DNA from: Luscinia megarhynchos
Lineage: Eukaryota; Chordata; Aves; Passeriformes; Turdidae
Direction: 5' to 3'
Length of the DNA: 64,000 bases
Assembly: GCA_034336665.1 (NCBI GenBank)
Contig: CM067592.1
Coordinates: 33,702,717-33,766,716 of the forward strand
The notes under the pieces are model-generated. The model saw only the letters and a program-made list of their open reading frames with translations. It made no database searches and was not told the DNA's origin. The position numbers were made by a program, and so were the translations under genes. This document shows positions 22,501-31,767 of this stretch, in pieces. How positions within the stretch are numbered: the first letter of the stretch is position 1; each line of letters starts with the position of its first letter.

Positions 22501-24881
22501 CCATTTCTACACACGTTTATAGACCCTTATCCAGGGACTCCATAGTAAAAAGGGGAGTCTGTTACTGCTGGAGTGTTCACTCTACTATGCTTTCATGCAG
22601 AAAATGGTCTCTCTCAGGGTATGTGCATGGGATGCAAACATACTCAGATGACTTTTCTTGGTACATGTGGCTGTTTGAACCATTATGTCTGCCTTGATAA
22701 TAAATAGCATTGTAGTCTTAAAGCCTGAAGTAACTAACTTCAATTTTGAATTTTGGTTTTTTTTTAGGAACGAGTTAAGTCTGTCTTCCATGCCAAAGAA
22801 TTTGGAAAAATTATTAATTTTAGAAGTCCAGAGGATGCTAAGGTAAAGTCAAAATACAATTTAAATTATTGTGGTAAATTTGACTTTAGAAGTGTGACAA
22901 ATACTTTTAATCTGAAACTATGTGTATTTAAAATTCAGTATTTCCACATATGGAAATCATGGAAACAGCGACAATCTACTCAGTACTGAGTTTGAAAAAT
23001 ACTCAATTCCAGCACTAGACTTTTCTCTACCTAAATCTTCTGAATTACAGCAGTCTGACAAAAGATTGATTGAAAGTAATGCTAACAAAAACTAAACAAT
23101 CTAGAATATGAATTAAAATAGTACAATTTAGTAGAACAAAAAGTAGTCTAGTAGAATAGTAGTTTGTAAACTACTTCGTGTTTTGTTTTAGGTGGTAGAC
23201 AGGGGTGGGGTGTTACTGCTCTGTTCTTTAAAATACAGGGTTTTTTAAGAATAAAGAAAATCCTTCATAAAAATACCAGTAGTTTATTTGATATATGATA
23301 TTGGTGCTAAATGTGTTATACACATTTTCTGCATAACATCTTCATTTTGGCATCCGTAGTTCTGAGTACAACAGATGGTAGGAATAGTTCAGATCTGCTA
23401 CCAGAACTATAAGGTAGCTACATGTGAGACTAGTTAGCTAATGTAGCTAGTAATTTTCACAAAAAATGGCCGAGTCTTGTGTATATTTCAGTGGGGTGTG
23501 GTTCCCTGGGGTCATAGTTTGAGACAGCTTGCAGAAGTTGGATTCTCTCATTAGTTTAAGTTGCTTTTGCGTCTTCTCATCAGTTTAGGTTGCTTTTGTC
23601 TTTGTGTGGGTAGTTTCTAGTTGCAGGTATATTATAGCAGGTAACTCTTACCTCGAAAAGGTAAGGGCCCTGTGCTGAATTTGACTTGTCTGTAATCTTT
23701 GAAGGTACTGAAGTTTTCTGGTTTTTTTCTGTGGTGGAACAAGGGTGGGCAGTCCTGAGGTCCATTAGTCTCTCTGGGAAAGGAATCCCATCTATGCCCC
23801 ACCTAAATCAGGAGCAATTCCAAAAGTGAAATTAGAACATCCTATTACATATACCCCAAATCTTGAGTACACCTTTCACAAAAATATTGGGGTGTATATT
23901 TTCCTAGAGAGTCCCAGGAACCTCACAAAACCAACACAAATAAATGTTCATATGAGGAGATAGAACCTGTTACAGTAAGAGGTTCTGATTTTTAATAATC
24001 CACTCATCTTTCTTCAAAGAGGTATACACATTTATTATGGCAGACCCTTGATATAACTTCATGCCTTACTCTAGATTTCCATGTCACTGCCCTTTCCCCC
24101 AACCCTCTTTTTTTCTTTCTTTAATACTCTTGGGAAAATAATTTCACTTCTATGTACTGTAAACATTCCAATATGAAATTCCTTAAAAGAAACAAGATGT
24201 AGTTAAAGAAAGCTTTTTTTCCTAAGTAACCTATCACACTGCTGCAACCTATTATTGTCTTCTGTCTGTTGTGATCTTTGCTTCTCTGTTGTCATCTGTT
24301 GTTTCTCTGGAGTTGTAGATGAAAGCAGAGCCAGAATGGGGGTTGAATGTTGTCTGCTTTTTTTCACTCAGATTATTTGTTTCTGTTGCAGAGAGCATGA
24401 AAGGTAGAGCCATACTGGTTTGGAATCCTCCAAATTGGATTTCTGACTGCAAGTGAACTTTTACAGGATGAAATAATTCTTAGCGTTTCTTCCATTTCAG
24501 ACAATGCTGAGTAACATATCCATCTTTACCCCTACACAGCAGTAGGAGGAAAACCTTATCTTGAAGTACAGACCAAGAAACAAGTTTAATTAGACATGGT
24601 ATCAAATGTCAAATACTGGGGCTTAAATGACTCCATTTTCATTTTAGAAAACCAAGGGTTTATACTCTACAGGAGAATTTTTCACACTGTGTTAAAACTT
24701 GGTTAGGAAAAGAGCAGTAGTAGCAGTAGTAGTTAGTAAAGGCAGTAACAAAAACTAGTCTTGTTTTCAGCTGCTTTGTCTCTTTTGTACCACAGAAAGA
24801 TTTTAATTTTTACTTTTTTTCTTCACACAGTGGATCCTTTCTAAACTAGAAGAAGTACGAGAAAATCAGCCAAAATTGTAA
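1364..24881 (+). CDS. VPS13A: VPS13A (chorein), 3' portion of gene: 18 exons encoding the C-terminal ~624 residues
   Basis: VPS13A is a large bridge-like lipid-transfer protein that moves phospholipids at ER contacts with mitochondria, lipid droplets and, with the scramblase XK, the plasma membrane. Its loss causes chorea-acanthocytosis in humans (established knowledge). Joining 1364-1517, 2001-2147, 2749-2830, 4083-4152, 4748-4853, 5227-5340, 6562-6707, 6824-6905, 7559-7672, 8093-8168, 8270-8433, 8805-8850, 9113-9236, 10159-10273, 20542-20627, 21267-21390, 22768-22842 and 24831-24881 gives one uninterrupted frame, and every junction is GT-AG. Recognisable blocks include [91 protein letters not shown] and [17 protein letters not shown]. 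Domains: linker (window residues 1-~290), VPS13_C/ATG2-C-like region (~300-475), PH-like domain (~490-624). The remaining ~80% of the ~3,170-residue protein lies upstream of the window. Residue numbers here and below count from the first codon in the window. Gene identity is close to certain. Confidence 0.97.
2001..2147 (+). CDS. VPS13A: VPS13A exon (human exon 56 equivalent)
   Basis: Encodes 49 residues (52-100), starting [15 protein letters not shown] and ending FRIQIYRIQ. The acceptor is AATTCAATAG and the donor GTGAGT. Both ends are in phase 0. The [14 protein letters not shown] stretch is strongly conserved in VPS13A and VPS13C. Confidence 0.95.
2749..2830 (+). CDS. VPS13A: VPS13A exon (human exon 57 equivalent)
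   Basis: Encodes residues 101-127 plus the first base of codon 128: [20 protein letters not shown], then KSITLDS. The acceptor is CCTACTAG and the donor GTTTGT. The 82-bp length shifts to phase 1, which the next exon complements. Confidence 0.94.
4083..4152 (+). CDS. VPS13A: VPS13A exon (human exon 58 equivalent)
   Basis: A 70-bp exon encoding [19 protein letters not shown] and then ISHI, with the final Lys codon split AA|G across the next intron. The acceptor is TTCATAG and the donor is a consensus GTAAGT. It is too short to stand out as an open frame alone and was found by following the expected protein order. Confidence 0.93.
4748..4853 (+). CDS. VPS13A: VPS13A exon (human exon 59 equivalent)
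   Basis: Encodes residues 151-186: [17 protein letters not shown], then [18 protein letters not shown]. The acceptor is TGTGTAG and the donor GTAGAA. The beginning is highly conserved. The acidic end is a variable part of the family. Confidence 0.94.
5227..5340 (+). CDS. VPS13A: VPS13A exon (human exon 60 equivalent)
   Basis: Encodes 38 residues (187-224), from [17 protein letters not shown] to [13 protein letters not shown]. The first half is a variable charged helix and the [10 protein letters not shown] end is conserved. The acceptor is CATTTACAG and the donor GTATTC. Both ends are in phase 0. Confidence 0.94.
6562..6707 (+). CDS. VPS13A: VPS13A exon (human exon 61 equivalent)
   Basis: Encodes residues 225-272 starting [18 protein letters not shown] and ending [18 protein letters not shown], with the last Lys codon split AA|G. 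The acceptor is TCTCCTTCAG and the donor GTAGGT. The [17 protein letters not shown] block is a hallmark of the VPS13 C-terminal region. Confidence 0.95.
6824..6905 (+). CDS. VPS13A: VPS13A exon (human exon 62 equivalent)
   Basis: Encodes residues 273-300: [18 protein letters not shown], then [10 protein letters not shown]. The acceptor is TTTTTTTAG and the donor GTGAGA. The 82 bp completes the split Lys codon and restores phase 0. Confidence 0.95.
7559..7672 (+). CDS. VPS13A: VPS13A exon (human exon 63 equivalent)
   Basis: Encodes residues 301-338: AIKQMYVLILG-like start (here [16 protein letters not shown]), [22 protein letters not shown]. This opens the conserved VPS13_C/ATG2-C-like lipid-contacting module. 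LDVLGNPFG is the diagnostic motif. The acceptor is CATTTTAG and the donor GTAAAA. Confidence 0.96.
8093..8168 (+). CDS. VPS13A: VPS13A exon (human exon 64 equivalent)
   Basis: Encodes residues 339-363, [20 protein letters not shown] then VGGAV, plus one base of a Gly codon. The acceptor is TTTCTCATAG and the donor GTAAGT. It begins the Gly/Ala-rich helices thought to insert in or sense lipid surfaces such as lipid droplets (family knowledge). Confidence 0.95.
8270..8433 (+). CDS. VPS13A: VPS13A exon (human exon 65 equivalent)
   Basis: Encodes residues 364-418: [55 protein letters not shown]. The acceptor is TTCCAATAG and the donor GTAAGG. The [16 protein letters not shown] block is nearly invariant in vertebrate VPS13A. 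Confidence 0.96.
8805..8850 (+). CDS. VPS13A: VPS13A micro-sized exon (human exon 66 equivalent)
   Basis: A 46-bp exon encoding [15 protein letters not shown] plus one base of a Gly codon. The acceptor is CTTGGTAG and the donor GTAAGT. It is only recognisable because it continues the preceding KGLVS and is followed in frame by GAQEEG. Confidence 0.95.
9113..9236 (+). CDS. VPS13A: VPS13A exon (human exon 67 equivalent)
   Basis: Encodes residues 434-474: [41 protein letters not shown], with the next Lys codon split AA|G. The acceptor is TGCTTTTAG and the donor GTAAGT. It repeats the KGLV...TG(I/G)I pattern of the two preceding exons. Confidence 0.96.
10159..10273 (+). CDS. VPS13A: VPS13A exon (human exon 68 equivalent); last exon shared by both isoforms
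   Basis: Encodes residues 475-513: [39 protein letters not shown]. The acceptor is TTTTGTCAG and the donor GTGAAG. The [19 protein letters not shown] block leads into the PH-like domain. Its donor can join either 12403 (short isoform) or 20542 (full length), and both start in phase 0. Confidence 0.96.
12403..12465 (+). CDS. VPS13A: VPS13A alternative terminal exon (isoform B C-terminus, human exon 69 equivalent)
   Basis: After the acceptor CATGCTTTCAG the frame continues in phase 0 from MLQ and encodes 20 residues, [20 protein letters not shown], then TAG at 12463-12465. Human VPS13A has two main transcripts, one ending in exon 69 and one skipping it for exons 70-73. Position and reading phase here match that arrangement. 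The product stops before the PH-like domain, the part known to contact XK, so it should lack that partner (inference). The tail is Ser/Asp-rich and resembles an acidic casein-kinase-2-type stretch. Polyadenylation signals follow within 500 bp. Confidence 0.85.
   Translation, partial: KRQAYKEWTMAHSSSDDDDS
12616..12667 (+). promoter_or_regulatory. Candidate polyadenylation signals for short isoform (12616-12621, 12662-12667)
   Basis: Two canonical AATAAA hexamers lie 151 and 197 bases after the alternative stop codon. A third lies at 12944-12949. Together with the upstream acceptor and in-frame stop they support a true terminal exon rather than a cassette exon. Confidence 0.5.
12944..12949 (+). 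promoter_or_regulatory. Candidate distal polyadenylation signal, short isoform
   Basis: A canonical AATAAA preceded by a T-rich stretch and followed within 40 bases by a T/G-rich segment (12972-13010). This is the usual layout of a cleavage site. Confidence 0.45.
12971..20541 (+). other. VPS13A large intron, distal part (no gene seen)
   Basis: About 7.6 kb of AT-rich sequence between the short-isoform 3'UTR and the PH-domain exons. I recognise no CR1, LTR or coding exon. Short open frames (e.g. 15147-15467, 15562-15819) show no conserved motif. Confidence 0.75.
20542..20627 (+). CDS. VPS13A: VPS13A exon (human exon 70 equivalent), start of PH-like domain
   Basis: Encodes residues 514-541: [28 protein letters not shown], with the next codon split AG|T. 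The acceptor is TCTCTTTTAG and the donor GTAAAC. It is 10.3 kb from the previous full-length exon, the longest intron here. It carries the first strands of the PH-like fold. Confidence 0.95.
20628..21266 (+). other. VPS13A intron with short tandem duplication
   Basis: Unique sequence except for two tandem 25-bp units at 20721-20770. No further feature seen. Confidence 0.75.
20721..20770 (+). repeat. Tandem duplication, two 25-bp units
   Basis: Units 20721-20745 and 20746-20770 both begin GCACTGTATAT and contain TAGACAAAATA. They differ at 2 of 25 positions. Likely replication slippage in an intron. Confidence 0.8.
21267..21390 (+). CDS. VPS13A: VPS13A exon (human exon 71 equivalent)
   Basis: Encodes residues 542-583: [42 protein letters not shown]. 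The acceptor is TGCCTAG and the donor GTACGT. It is the core of the PH-like domain and highly conserved. Confidence 0.96.
22066..22249 (+). repeat. 184-bp intronic direct repeat, copy 1
   Basis: Aligns without gaps to 24360-24543 (offset 2294) with 7 mismatches, about 96% identity. The core includes GAATCCTCCAAATTGG and CTGCAAGTGAACTTTTACAG. It contains a splice-acceptor-like tract, TTATTTGTTTCTATTGCAG (22079-22097). The family is not recognised, and it could be a transposon remnant or a local duplication. Confidence 0.92.
22768..22842 (+). CDS. VPS13A: VPS13A penultimate exon (human exon 72 equivalent)
   Basis: Encodes 25 residues (584-608): [18 protein letters not shown] then RSPEDAK. The acceptor has a long T tract (TTTTTTTTTAG) and the donor is GTAAAG. 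Both ends are in phase 0. The flanking introns each carry one copy of the 184-bp direct repeat described separately. Confidence 0.96.
24360..24543 (+). repeat. 184-bp intronic direct repeat, copy 2
   Basis: Second copy in the same orientation, 1.5 kb downstream of the penultimate VPS13A exon and 287 bp upstream of the terminal one. Its acceptor-like tract TTATTTGTTTCTGTTGCAG is preserved. Sequences just outside the two copies do not match, so the boundaries are sharp. Confidence 0.92.
24831..24881 (+). CDS. VPS13A: VPS13A terminal coding exon (human exon 73 equivalent)
   Basis: Encodes the final 16 residues [16 protein letters not shown], followed by TAA at 24879-24881. The acceptor is TTCACACAG. 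WIL.KL matches the C-terminal helix of the PH-like domain. Confidence 0.95.
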   Translation, partial: WILSKLEEVRENQPKL

Positions 24882-25626
24882 TGAATGGAGAAGCACCATG
24901 ATATTAAGAACACTGAACAGCTACCTTTTATTTCCTCTTTCACAAGCAGAACTGTTTGAATATCATCAACAAAAGCAAAAACAAGAGGGAGGAAAATTTG
25001 TCCAGTTATTAACTACAGTCACCACAGTCTTTGTTGGAAAAGTAGATGATGTTAGCTTACAAAAAATTACGTAATGATAGAAAAAAAAAACCTGCCAAGT
25101 TTTGTCTTGGTTTGCTTGATTTTTTAATGTAAGAATTTCAGATTTCATTTTTTATATAAGCAGTATAAAGTGAGTTTGTCTTAACCTTTGATACTGAAAT
25201 TGACCTCTGGAATAATTCTTATGATACTATTTGGAGCAAATCTTGAAGTTTTGATTTGACTGTGGAAATCAGTACATACTTTGTTTTGTTTTTAATGTGA
25301 CTTGAGGTTGTGTTGAAATACAAATTTCTTTGTGAAAGGAAATGTTAACTTAATCACCAATGTTACAACTTAAAATATGAGAAGGAGGCTACTGATCAGA
25401 GAATTTGAATTTAGGTCACGAGTGTCTGCTTAGTTGACAGTACTAGGGCTTTTTGTAAATGAATGGACCAGGTCACAATTAATTTACAGTACAGTATCAC
25501 TTTTAGTGTAAAATTTTTTATATCCTACTCAAGGAAACGTTGCAGCACCTCTATCAATTATTACAGAAAATTTAATAGTTTACAAAAATGCATATTGGGG
25601 AGAATTACCTCTGCACTAAAGATATT

Positions 25627-25795
25627 AATAAAAGCCTATTATTTTAAATAGAAGTTAGTAACAGTCTTGCAGCTCAAGAAGGAGTTTATGGGGTTATAAG
25701 TGCACTGTTGCATACCAAATATAAATGCCTTGAATTACACGATATTGTGTGCTAAGCAAGTGACTATTGAAGTCAAATTTATATTAAATAATAAA
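25627..25795 (+). promoter_or_regulatory. Candidate proximal polyadenylation signals (25627-25632, 25790-25795)
   Basis: Two AATAAA hexamers lie about 750 and 910 bases past the stop codon. The surroundings are A-rich and U-rich elements are common downstream. Either would give a short 3'UTR. Confidence 0.4.
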
Positions 25796-27607
25796 TATAA
25801 TATGTCACAGTTGCTTTTATTAACTTTCCTTACCTGCTAAAATTTCTTTGTTTCATACCTAGCAGCAGCATTTTATTAGCTTATCTGCAATTCTATTTAT
25901 TTCTTAGATGTAGTAGTAATAGTATTGTTGAACGGCTGTTTACTGCAGTTGATACAAAAAGTACATGAAATGATACAGTGTTACATGAAGGTTTCCATAA
26001 ATTCCCATATCAAAGTCTTCAAAATATCTTGTACATATAGAAAGCACCTACTGCCAAAATATTATTTCCAAACATTAGTTTGGAATATTTATAGCAACAG
26101 GATAGAATTCTAACATTGCTGGTGATGCTTGAAGTATCCATTTTTTTCTGTTATTGTAAATCTAAAACAACTAGCATGTAACCTATAGTTGCAGATATTT
26201 AATTTACTGTAAGTCTTGCCATTGGTGTTGAGTAACCATTAGCAGGTTACAAAATACAGATAATCTTGCAATTTTCCCCATAAATTGTAAATTTAATAAA
26301 AATATTATAAGGGGATTCAAAACTATTATAATGATGGTATTACTCCAATCATTTTGTACACCAAGTACATACCAAGAGTATTGACTCAGGTTATACCATG
26401 CCAAACTTCCATACTTTGCCTTAGAGAAGTGGTGGTTTCAGGTGCACTGAGTATCATTCTTTGTCACTTGTTTTTCATCTGTCATTTCTGTCTTAGGCAT
26501 GATATTCGTTTAATAACCTCATAATGTTCTTGATAAGTGTGTGATCTCTGCATCCCCAGCATTTACTGAGTACCTGCTGCAAATTTCACTTACATCTTGT
26601 ACTTTGTACATTCCCATTTGTGTGTAGATTTTCCATTTACCTGATTCTAAACATTTCCTCTCCACAGAGCCTCTATTTTAATTATTTCTAGCATTTATTT
26701 TGTCAACAAACTCTGATTCTGAAATCTCAGCTGGTTCTTAAGCAATTTAACTCTTAATGTTGAAGGATTTATTTTAAATGTTCATATTTGTGGTTAAGCA
26801 TCTCGTGTTTTGAAAAACATAACAATTACCCCAGAAAGGCATTTTTCCTATAAACTATAAAATATTTTGGTCGTCTTCTAACTAAAAGCCTTAAGATAGG
26901 GTCTAAAATGTCCAGAAGTCAATGTGGGACTTCTCTTCCATGTCCCTTGGTTTCCACTTGTAATGAAAGTATGGTTTTCTATAGGTCCCTTTTCTAGTCT
27001 ATAATTTGTGTCTTTTGACTTTGGTTTGGTTTTTTTGGTTTTCTTTTTAATCTTTCTGCATACAGTCATGAAAGGATTTCGCCATTTCTTGGCAAACACC
27101 AGTTGTCTCCTTTAAGTATATATCACCCCAGGGGGAAGAGAAAGGTATTTAGACTTGTGCCATTGTGTAATTTTCTGGATTACTGCAGGTTGTATGAGAT
27201 GTCTACTCTTCTGTGCCTCATTCCTTATTGTAATATGCATATTTTTTCAACAAGAAGGCTGAGTAGGTGTTAATTTTTATTGAAAGTGTATATGCAAATA
27301 GAAAAGGGGATCTCGATAAAAACTGAAATGTAGGCATTTAGTTCTGCCCACTGTGGTGTTTAAAAGTGTATCTTGGCCTTTACTGAAGTGCTGAAAAACT
27401 GCTCCTCTTCTATACGACTGTTATGTAAACTTAATACGTTTGAGAAATGTCATTTGGGTTCTCGGTTTGCTAAGGGTTACAATTACCTCTAAGAAATTGC
27501 TGAAGCATTCGTAAGTCTGGTGCATTTTCTTTTTGTTCAGCTGCATGGCTTTCATGGCATGGCTCCCTTGGTTTCTACCCCATCCTATCCCCCACTTCTT
27601 AATCTTG

Positions 27608-27613
27608 AATAAA
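27608..27613 (+). promoter_or_regulatory. Candidate distal VPS13A polyadenylation signal
   Basis: An AATAAA inside the run CTTGAATAAAGTGAAACTG, followed within ~40 bases by a T/G-rich segment (TGTGAGTATTACTTGTCTTC). Of the hexamers in this UTR, this one has the best context. Confidence 0.5.
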
Positions 27614-27966
27614 GTGAAACTGAATTTTATTTGACTGAAATGTGAGTATTACTTGTCTTCTTTATGTACTGCTTTAATTAACAGGTAATACCATTACTCA
27701 GAATTTCATAGGTCAAGCCAAATCCTGTCTCTGAGAACACATGGTCAAACTTCTGTTGCAGCTGTCTCAGGAAAACAGAATTAGAATTTTTAGAATTTAC
27801 GTTTGGTTTATTGTTTTAGGACAAGTTTTTAGTAGCTGGATCAACATATATAATTTCTTTTTGAAACTTTTTTTGGAGGTGTGGGAGTTTTTTTTGGCGG
27901 TTGTCTTTTGATGTTTTTTTTTCTTCTGTTGCTGTATTGAAAAAGACATAGTGGTGTTGCCAGATG

Positions 27967-28660
27967 ATAGAATAATGGAATGGTTTGGGTTGAAAGGAAC
28001 CTTACAGATTGCTTGGTTCCTGTCTGCCTGCTGTGGGCAGGGACACTAGACCAGCTTGCTCAGAGTCCCATCTAGCCTGGCCTTGAATAGCTCCAGGGAT
28101 GCAGCGTGCACAACTTCTCAGCGCGCAGCCTATTACAGTGATTTGCCATCCTCACAGGAAGGAATTTCTTTCTGATATCTTAGTCTAAACCTACTCTCTT
28201 AATCTGAAGCCATTCCCTCTCGTCCTGTAACTACATGCTCTTGGCAGAAGTTCCTCCCGAACTGTCCTGTGGGTCCCGTTTAAGTACACAAGGCTGCTAC
28301 ATCGTGTCCCCAGAATCTTCTCTTCCCAGGCTTAATCTCCCAAACTCCATTTTCATGAAAGAGCTGCTCCAGCCCTCAGAGCATCTTCCTGGCCTTCCTC
28401 TGGACAGTCTCCAGCAGGTCTGTGTCTTCTGTTGTGAGCCACAGAGCTTGCAGAGCACTCCAGGTGCAGTCTCATGAAACTGGAATAGAGGGACAGGATC
28501 CCTCCCCCACTTTCTGGCCACACTGTTTTGGATGCAACCCAGGATACATTTGGATTTCTGGGCTGCAAGTGCACTTGGCTAGGTCATCTCCAGCTTTTCA
28601 TCTGCCAGTGCCTCAAAGTCCTATTCAGGGGTGGTTTCAATGCATCCTCTACTGAGCCTA
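27967..28660 (-). mobile_element. CR1 LINE fragment (3' end)
   Basis: Reads on the minus strand. The left edge has the CR1 3'-terminal pattern GATAGAATAATGGAATGG, followed by AACCTTACAGATTGC and the CAGGGACACTAGACCAG and CTCAGAGTCCCATC blocks typical of avian CR1. Only the 3'UTR and a stretch before it survive; any open frames inside are incidental. Confidence 0.88.
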
Positions 28661-31600
28661 TACTTGCACTTAGAATAACTCAATTCTTATGAAATCTTTT
28701 TTTTTAATAAAGATTCTGTATGTATGCCATTAGCTATTTGTTCTCTTTAGCATTTTACAAAATTATTCTTACCTGCAGACTTGGGAATTTTTTGCCCGGT
28801 ATATGCAAGTACATCTATGTATCACCTAGGAGACAAAGCTTTATCTAATCTGTACAGCTATGATCTTGGTCACAATTTTTGCTTCTGTGACTGCGAGAAT
28901 CTGAAATTCACTGACCATACACAAGACTTTATAATTTGGATTTGATTGTCTTCATGGCAAATCTGGAAAAGGAATTCTAAATATTTTTGTAATACCTCAA
29001 GGGAAGAGTGGATTTGTTTTAAGTCTGTTCCCCAAGAAGTAAAAGAATGTGTTATGTAATTTTTATAACTTGTCATGGTACATCAAAGGCTGAAACATGT
29101 GTATGTAAGAACAATCATGATGATGTAGGACACTAATAGGAAAAAAGGAAATTCACTTTTTGCTGAATGTCTCCCTGTGTTTTTTTATTTTTGTGCATGT
29201 TCACTCCTTGTTGCATCAAGCAGATTGTGAACTATGTGCAGAGGTTTGTCTTGGTAGGTGCCTTCATGTATGCTTTTGATTGTTGGCTGTGAAGTGTGAC
29301 AATAAAGCAATCTTGTGCTGGTGGGCCCTGCAGGTAACAGTCCCACCATCTGCAAAACTCGTACTCCAGCAAAACCAGGCTCCCACGTTCGTGGTGCAGA
29401 TGTCCCACTCACATAAACTGCGAATCTTGACTCACAGAGGAAATCTGTAAGAGTTTAAACATATTTTTCTGGAAGTTCCAGGAGCTCAAAACTGGATCAA
29501 GCAGTCCAGGCATTTGGGCCTTTCGTGTGCTTTCTTCTAATAAATCTGCTGCCCTAGAAAAATGTTTCTTTGTTGTCTTTTTATGTGACTGGAATGGAGT
29601 TAAACTCCGTTATAGATCTCGCAACAAGAAATGCTTTTGATTTATTCTCTGAGCAACAATGGTTAATTTAGAACAGTAGGTTTAAGGACTTAGCATGACA
29701 TCAGTACTTCTAAAGGAGGGTTAAGACAACATGTTGGGAACACGGATGATATTCCCGCAGATGGGCTGTTGTATTCTGTGCTTTCTGCCACCCCTCCTTG
29801 GCTGCCTCTCATTCAGCAAGTGGTTCTGTGTCCTTCATCCCAGGGTGTTCTTCACTGTTCCCTCAGCATAGAGAACTGCCATTCACTAGTATGGATGCAG
29901 TGTTATAGGTCAGTGTCCTTCACTTCCTTAAAAACATAAAAGCGTTGTTAAGAAGGGGCTTCTCCTGCTTTTCCAACACTAAAGAAAAAGCAGATGAGTC
30001 AAATGTTACAGAGTGTTTTCTTCTGGAAGCACTCTTTTTTCTGTACTGCTGGATAAAAGGGATCTGTATTGTTTAATATGTGAAACTGCAAACATCTTTT
30101 ATGAGCAGAGAAAGGTCAGGGTGTGCTTTTCCCAGGACTGAGCTGTGAGAGCTATCACCTGGCGGCATACACAAAAGCACTACTCAAAATGAAAAGTCAG
30201 TAGAACTTCATTTTTTTTCTTTGCTCACAGAAATTGCTATTTTATGCTGATAGTAAAAACTACTGCTGTATTATTTTCCATTAGAAAAATGGTGTTTAAG
30301 TACTGGAGAACTTCAGCATATAATTTGAGGTTAATTACTATCCTTACAAGGCCGTTTCACTAACATGCTGTACTTGCCAGTGTTGCTGGGTGAGCTGATC
30401 AAGTGCCAGTAACCTTTGCAAGTTTTGCATGGTAAGAACAGCTTTCAAAATTGCCCTCATGTCTTTATTATTTTGTCTGTGAATTGTTGACCCAGTGAAG
30501 GAGAACTGACTGTGCTATTAGTGTGTTGGCATCTTCAGAGGAGGCGTTTGTAGCTGGGCAGGAAGTGTAGGAAGTATGAAAATGCTGGCAATCTTCTAGA
30601 GAATGACCTTTACTGCTCTATAAGGTATGGGAAATTACCCATGAAGCTTAATAGCAGGGGAAATGCAAAGTGCAAAAGGCAGGTTATGTTAGTGACTTGG
30701 AGGAGTTTAAGGCCTAGTTGATCACAGGTATCTGTGGATAGTCTTTCAGCTTCCATGGCAGTGAATGCTGGGAACATTAAGCGCCTTGCCCTTTGAGAAA
30801 AGTGTTATTGTAAAGCATTTGAACAAAAAGGTAGTGATATGAGAGAGTCACCAATAATTAATATTTTGTAATAACTATTAGAACATCCAAGGACTTGGTC
30901 TATCAAGACTACAGAGAGCTACTTCTATAAAGTGTGATAGGCTTACCCTAGTCTTTCAACTACATTGCTCAGAACAAGAACATAAAAATGTCTAGCATCC
31001 TAATAAACCCTAACTTGTTATTTTTAAGGCAATACTATTTCAAATTTTATAAGCTATGGCTGTAAATGCTAAATTTTAAAAAAATCTGAAGAAAATGCCA
31101 ACTGGAGAGCAATGTAGCTATGTACATTCCTCTAAATACACCTGATTCTTACATCTGCCGAAAAACAACTCTCAGGCAAAAATGAAATGGAAAATATGAA
31201 CACAATATTTTAAATGTACAACTTAAAAAGTAAACCTTTAATTCTTTAAAATTCTTTCCCTCCATATTTCTTCAGTAAATATAAACCCTCCTTCCATCTC
31301 CATAAATGATTTGACTTCTTGTTTAAATCATAGTCCAAAGTACAATTTGTTGTTTTGAACACTTAAAAGCTATGGGTTAAGGAAGAAAAATGTGGACGAT
31401 AAACAGGCTAATTTTGTATTATTTAAATGTCAAATTACCATAAAGACATAGTACCCTCTTCATTTTGTTTCGTTCATATGTAAATGGAACAAAAGCTGTT
31501 TGCAACACTGCTTTCTGAAATGTGTGGCGTATGTTTTTTCCACAGGTAAACCTTACAGATCAAAGTGATTTTTTCCAACAGCCTACTGAAATTATCCAGC

Positions 31601-31767
31601 ATATACTAATAGTTTGCTGCACTGTCATAGTTTGTGACCATAAGAGAAATTAAGTTTTCTAAAAGACATAAATAGGATTCTCTTTTGCCAAGAAGGGGGC
31701 ATGTGTTTTCTCTATAGCTAATAAATTAATATAACTTTTTTAATTTCTGATAATAAGATTCAATGTA
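28661..31767. other. Intergenic, no gene recognised
   Basis: Mostly AT-rich. A short GC-richer patch at 29190-29420 contains an isolated AATAAA (29301-29306) and a block of CCTGCAGGTAACAGTCCCACC type. It could be the edge of an unidentified element. Nothing else is supported. Confidence 0.6.

Larger units (their letters stand above)
21391..24830 (+). other. VPS13A introns flanking the penultimate exon
   Basis: Introns 21391-22767 and 22843-24830 are unique AT-rich sequence apart from the 184-bp direct repeats and a short AGTAGC-type run at 24717-24733. No other feature recognised. Confidence 0.75.
24882..27635 (+). other. VPS13A: VPS13A 3'UTR (full-length transcript), length uncertain
   Basis: AT-rich and repeat-poor sequence after the stop. 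Candidate polyadenylation hexamers lie at 25627, 25790 and 27608. No transposon is seen until the CR1 fragment at 27967, which fits a long UTR ending near 27.63 kb. The exact end is inferred. Confidence 0.6.
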
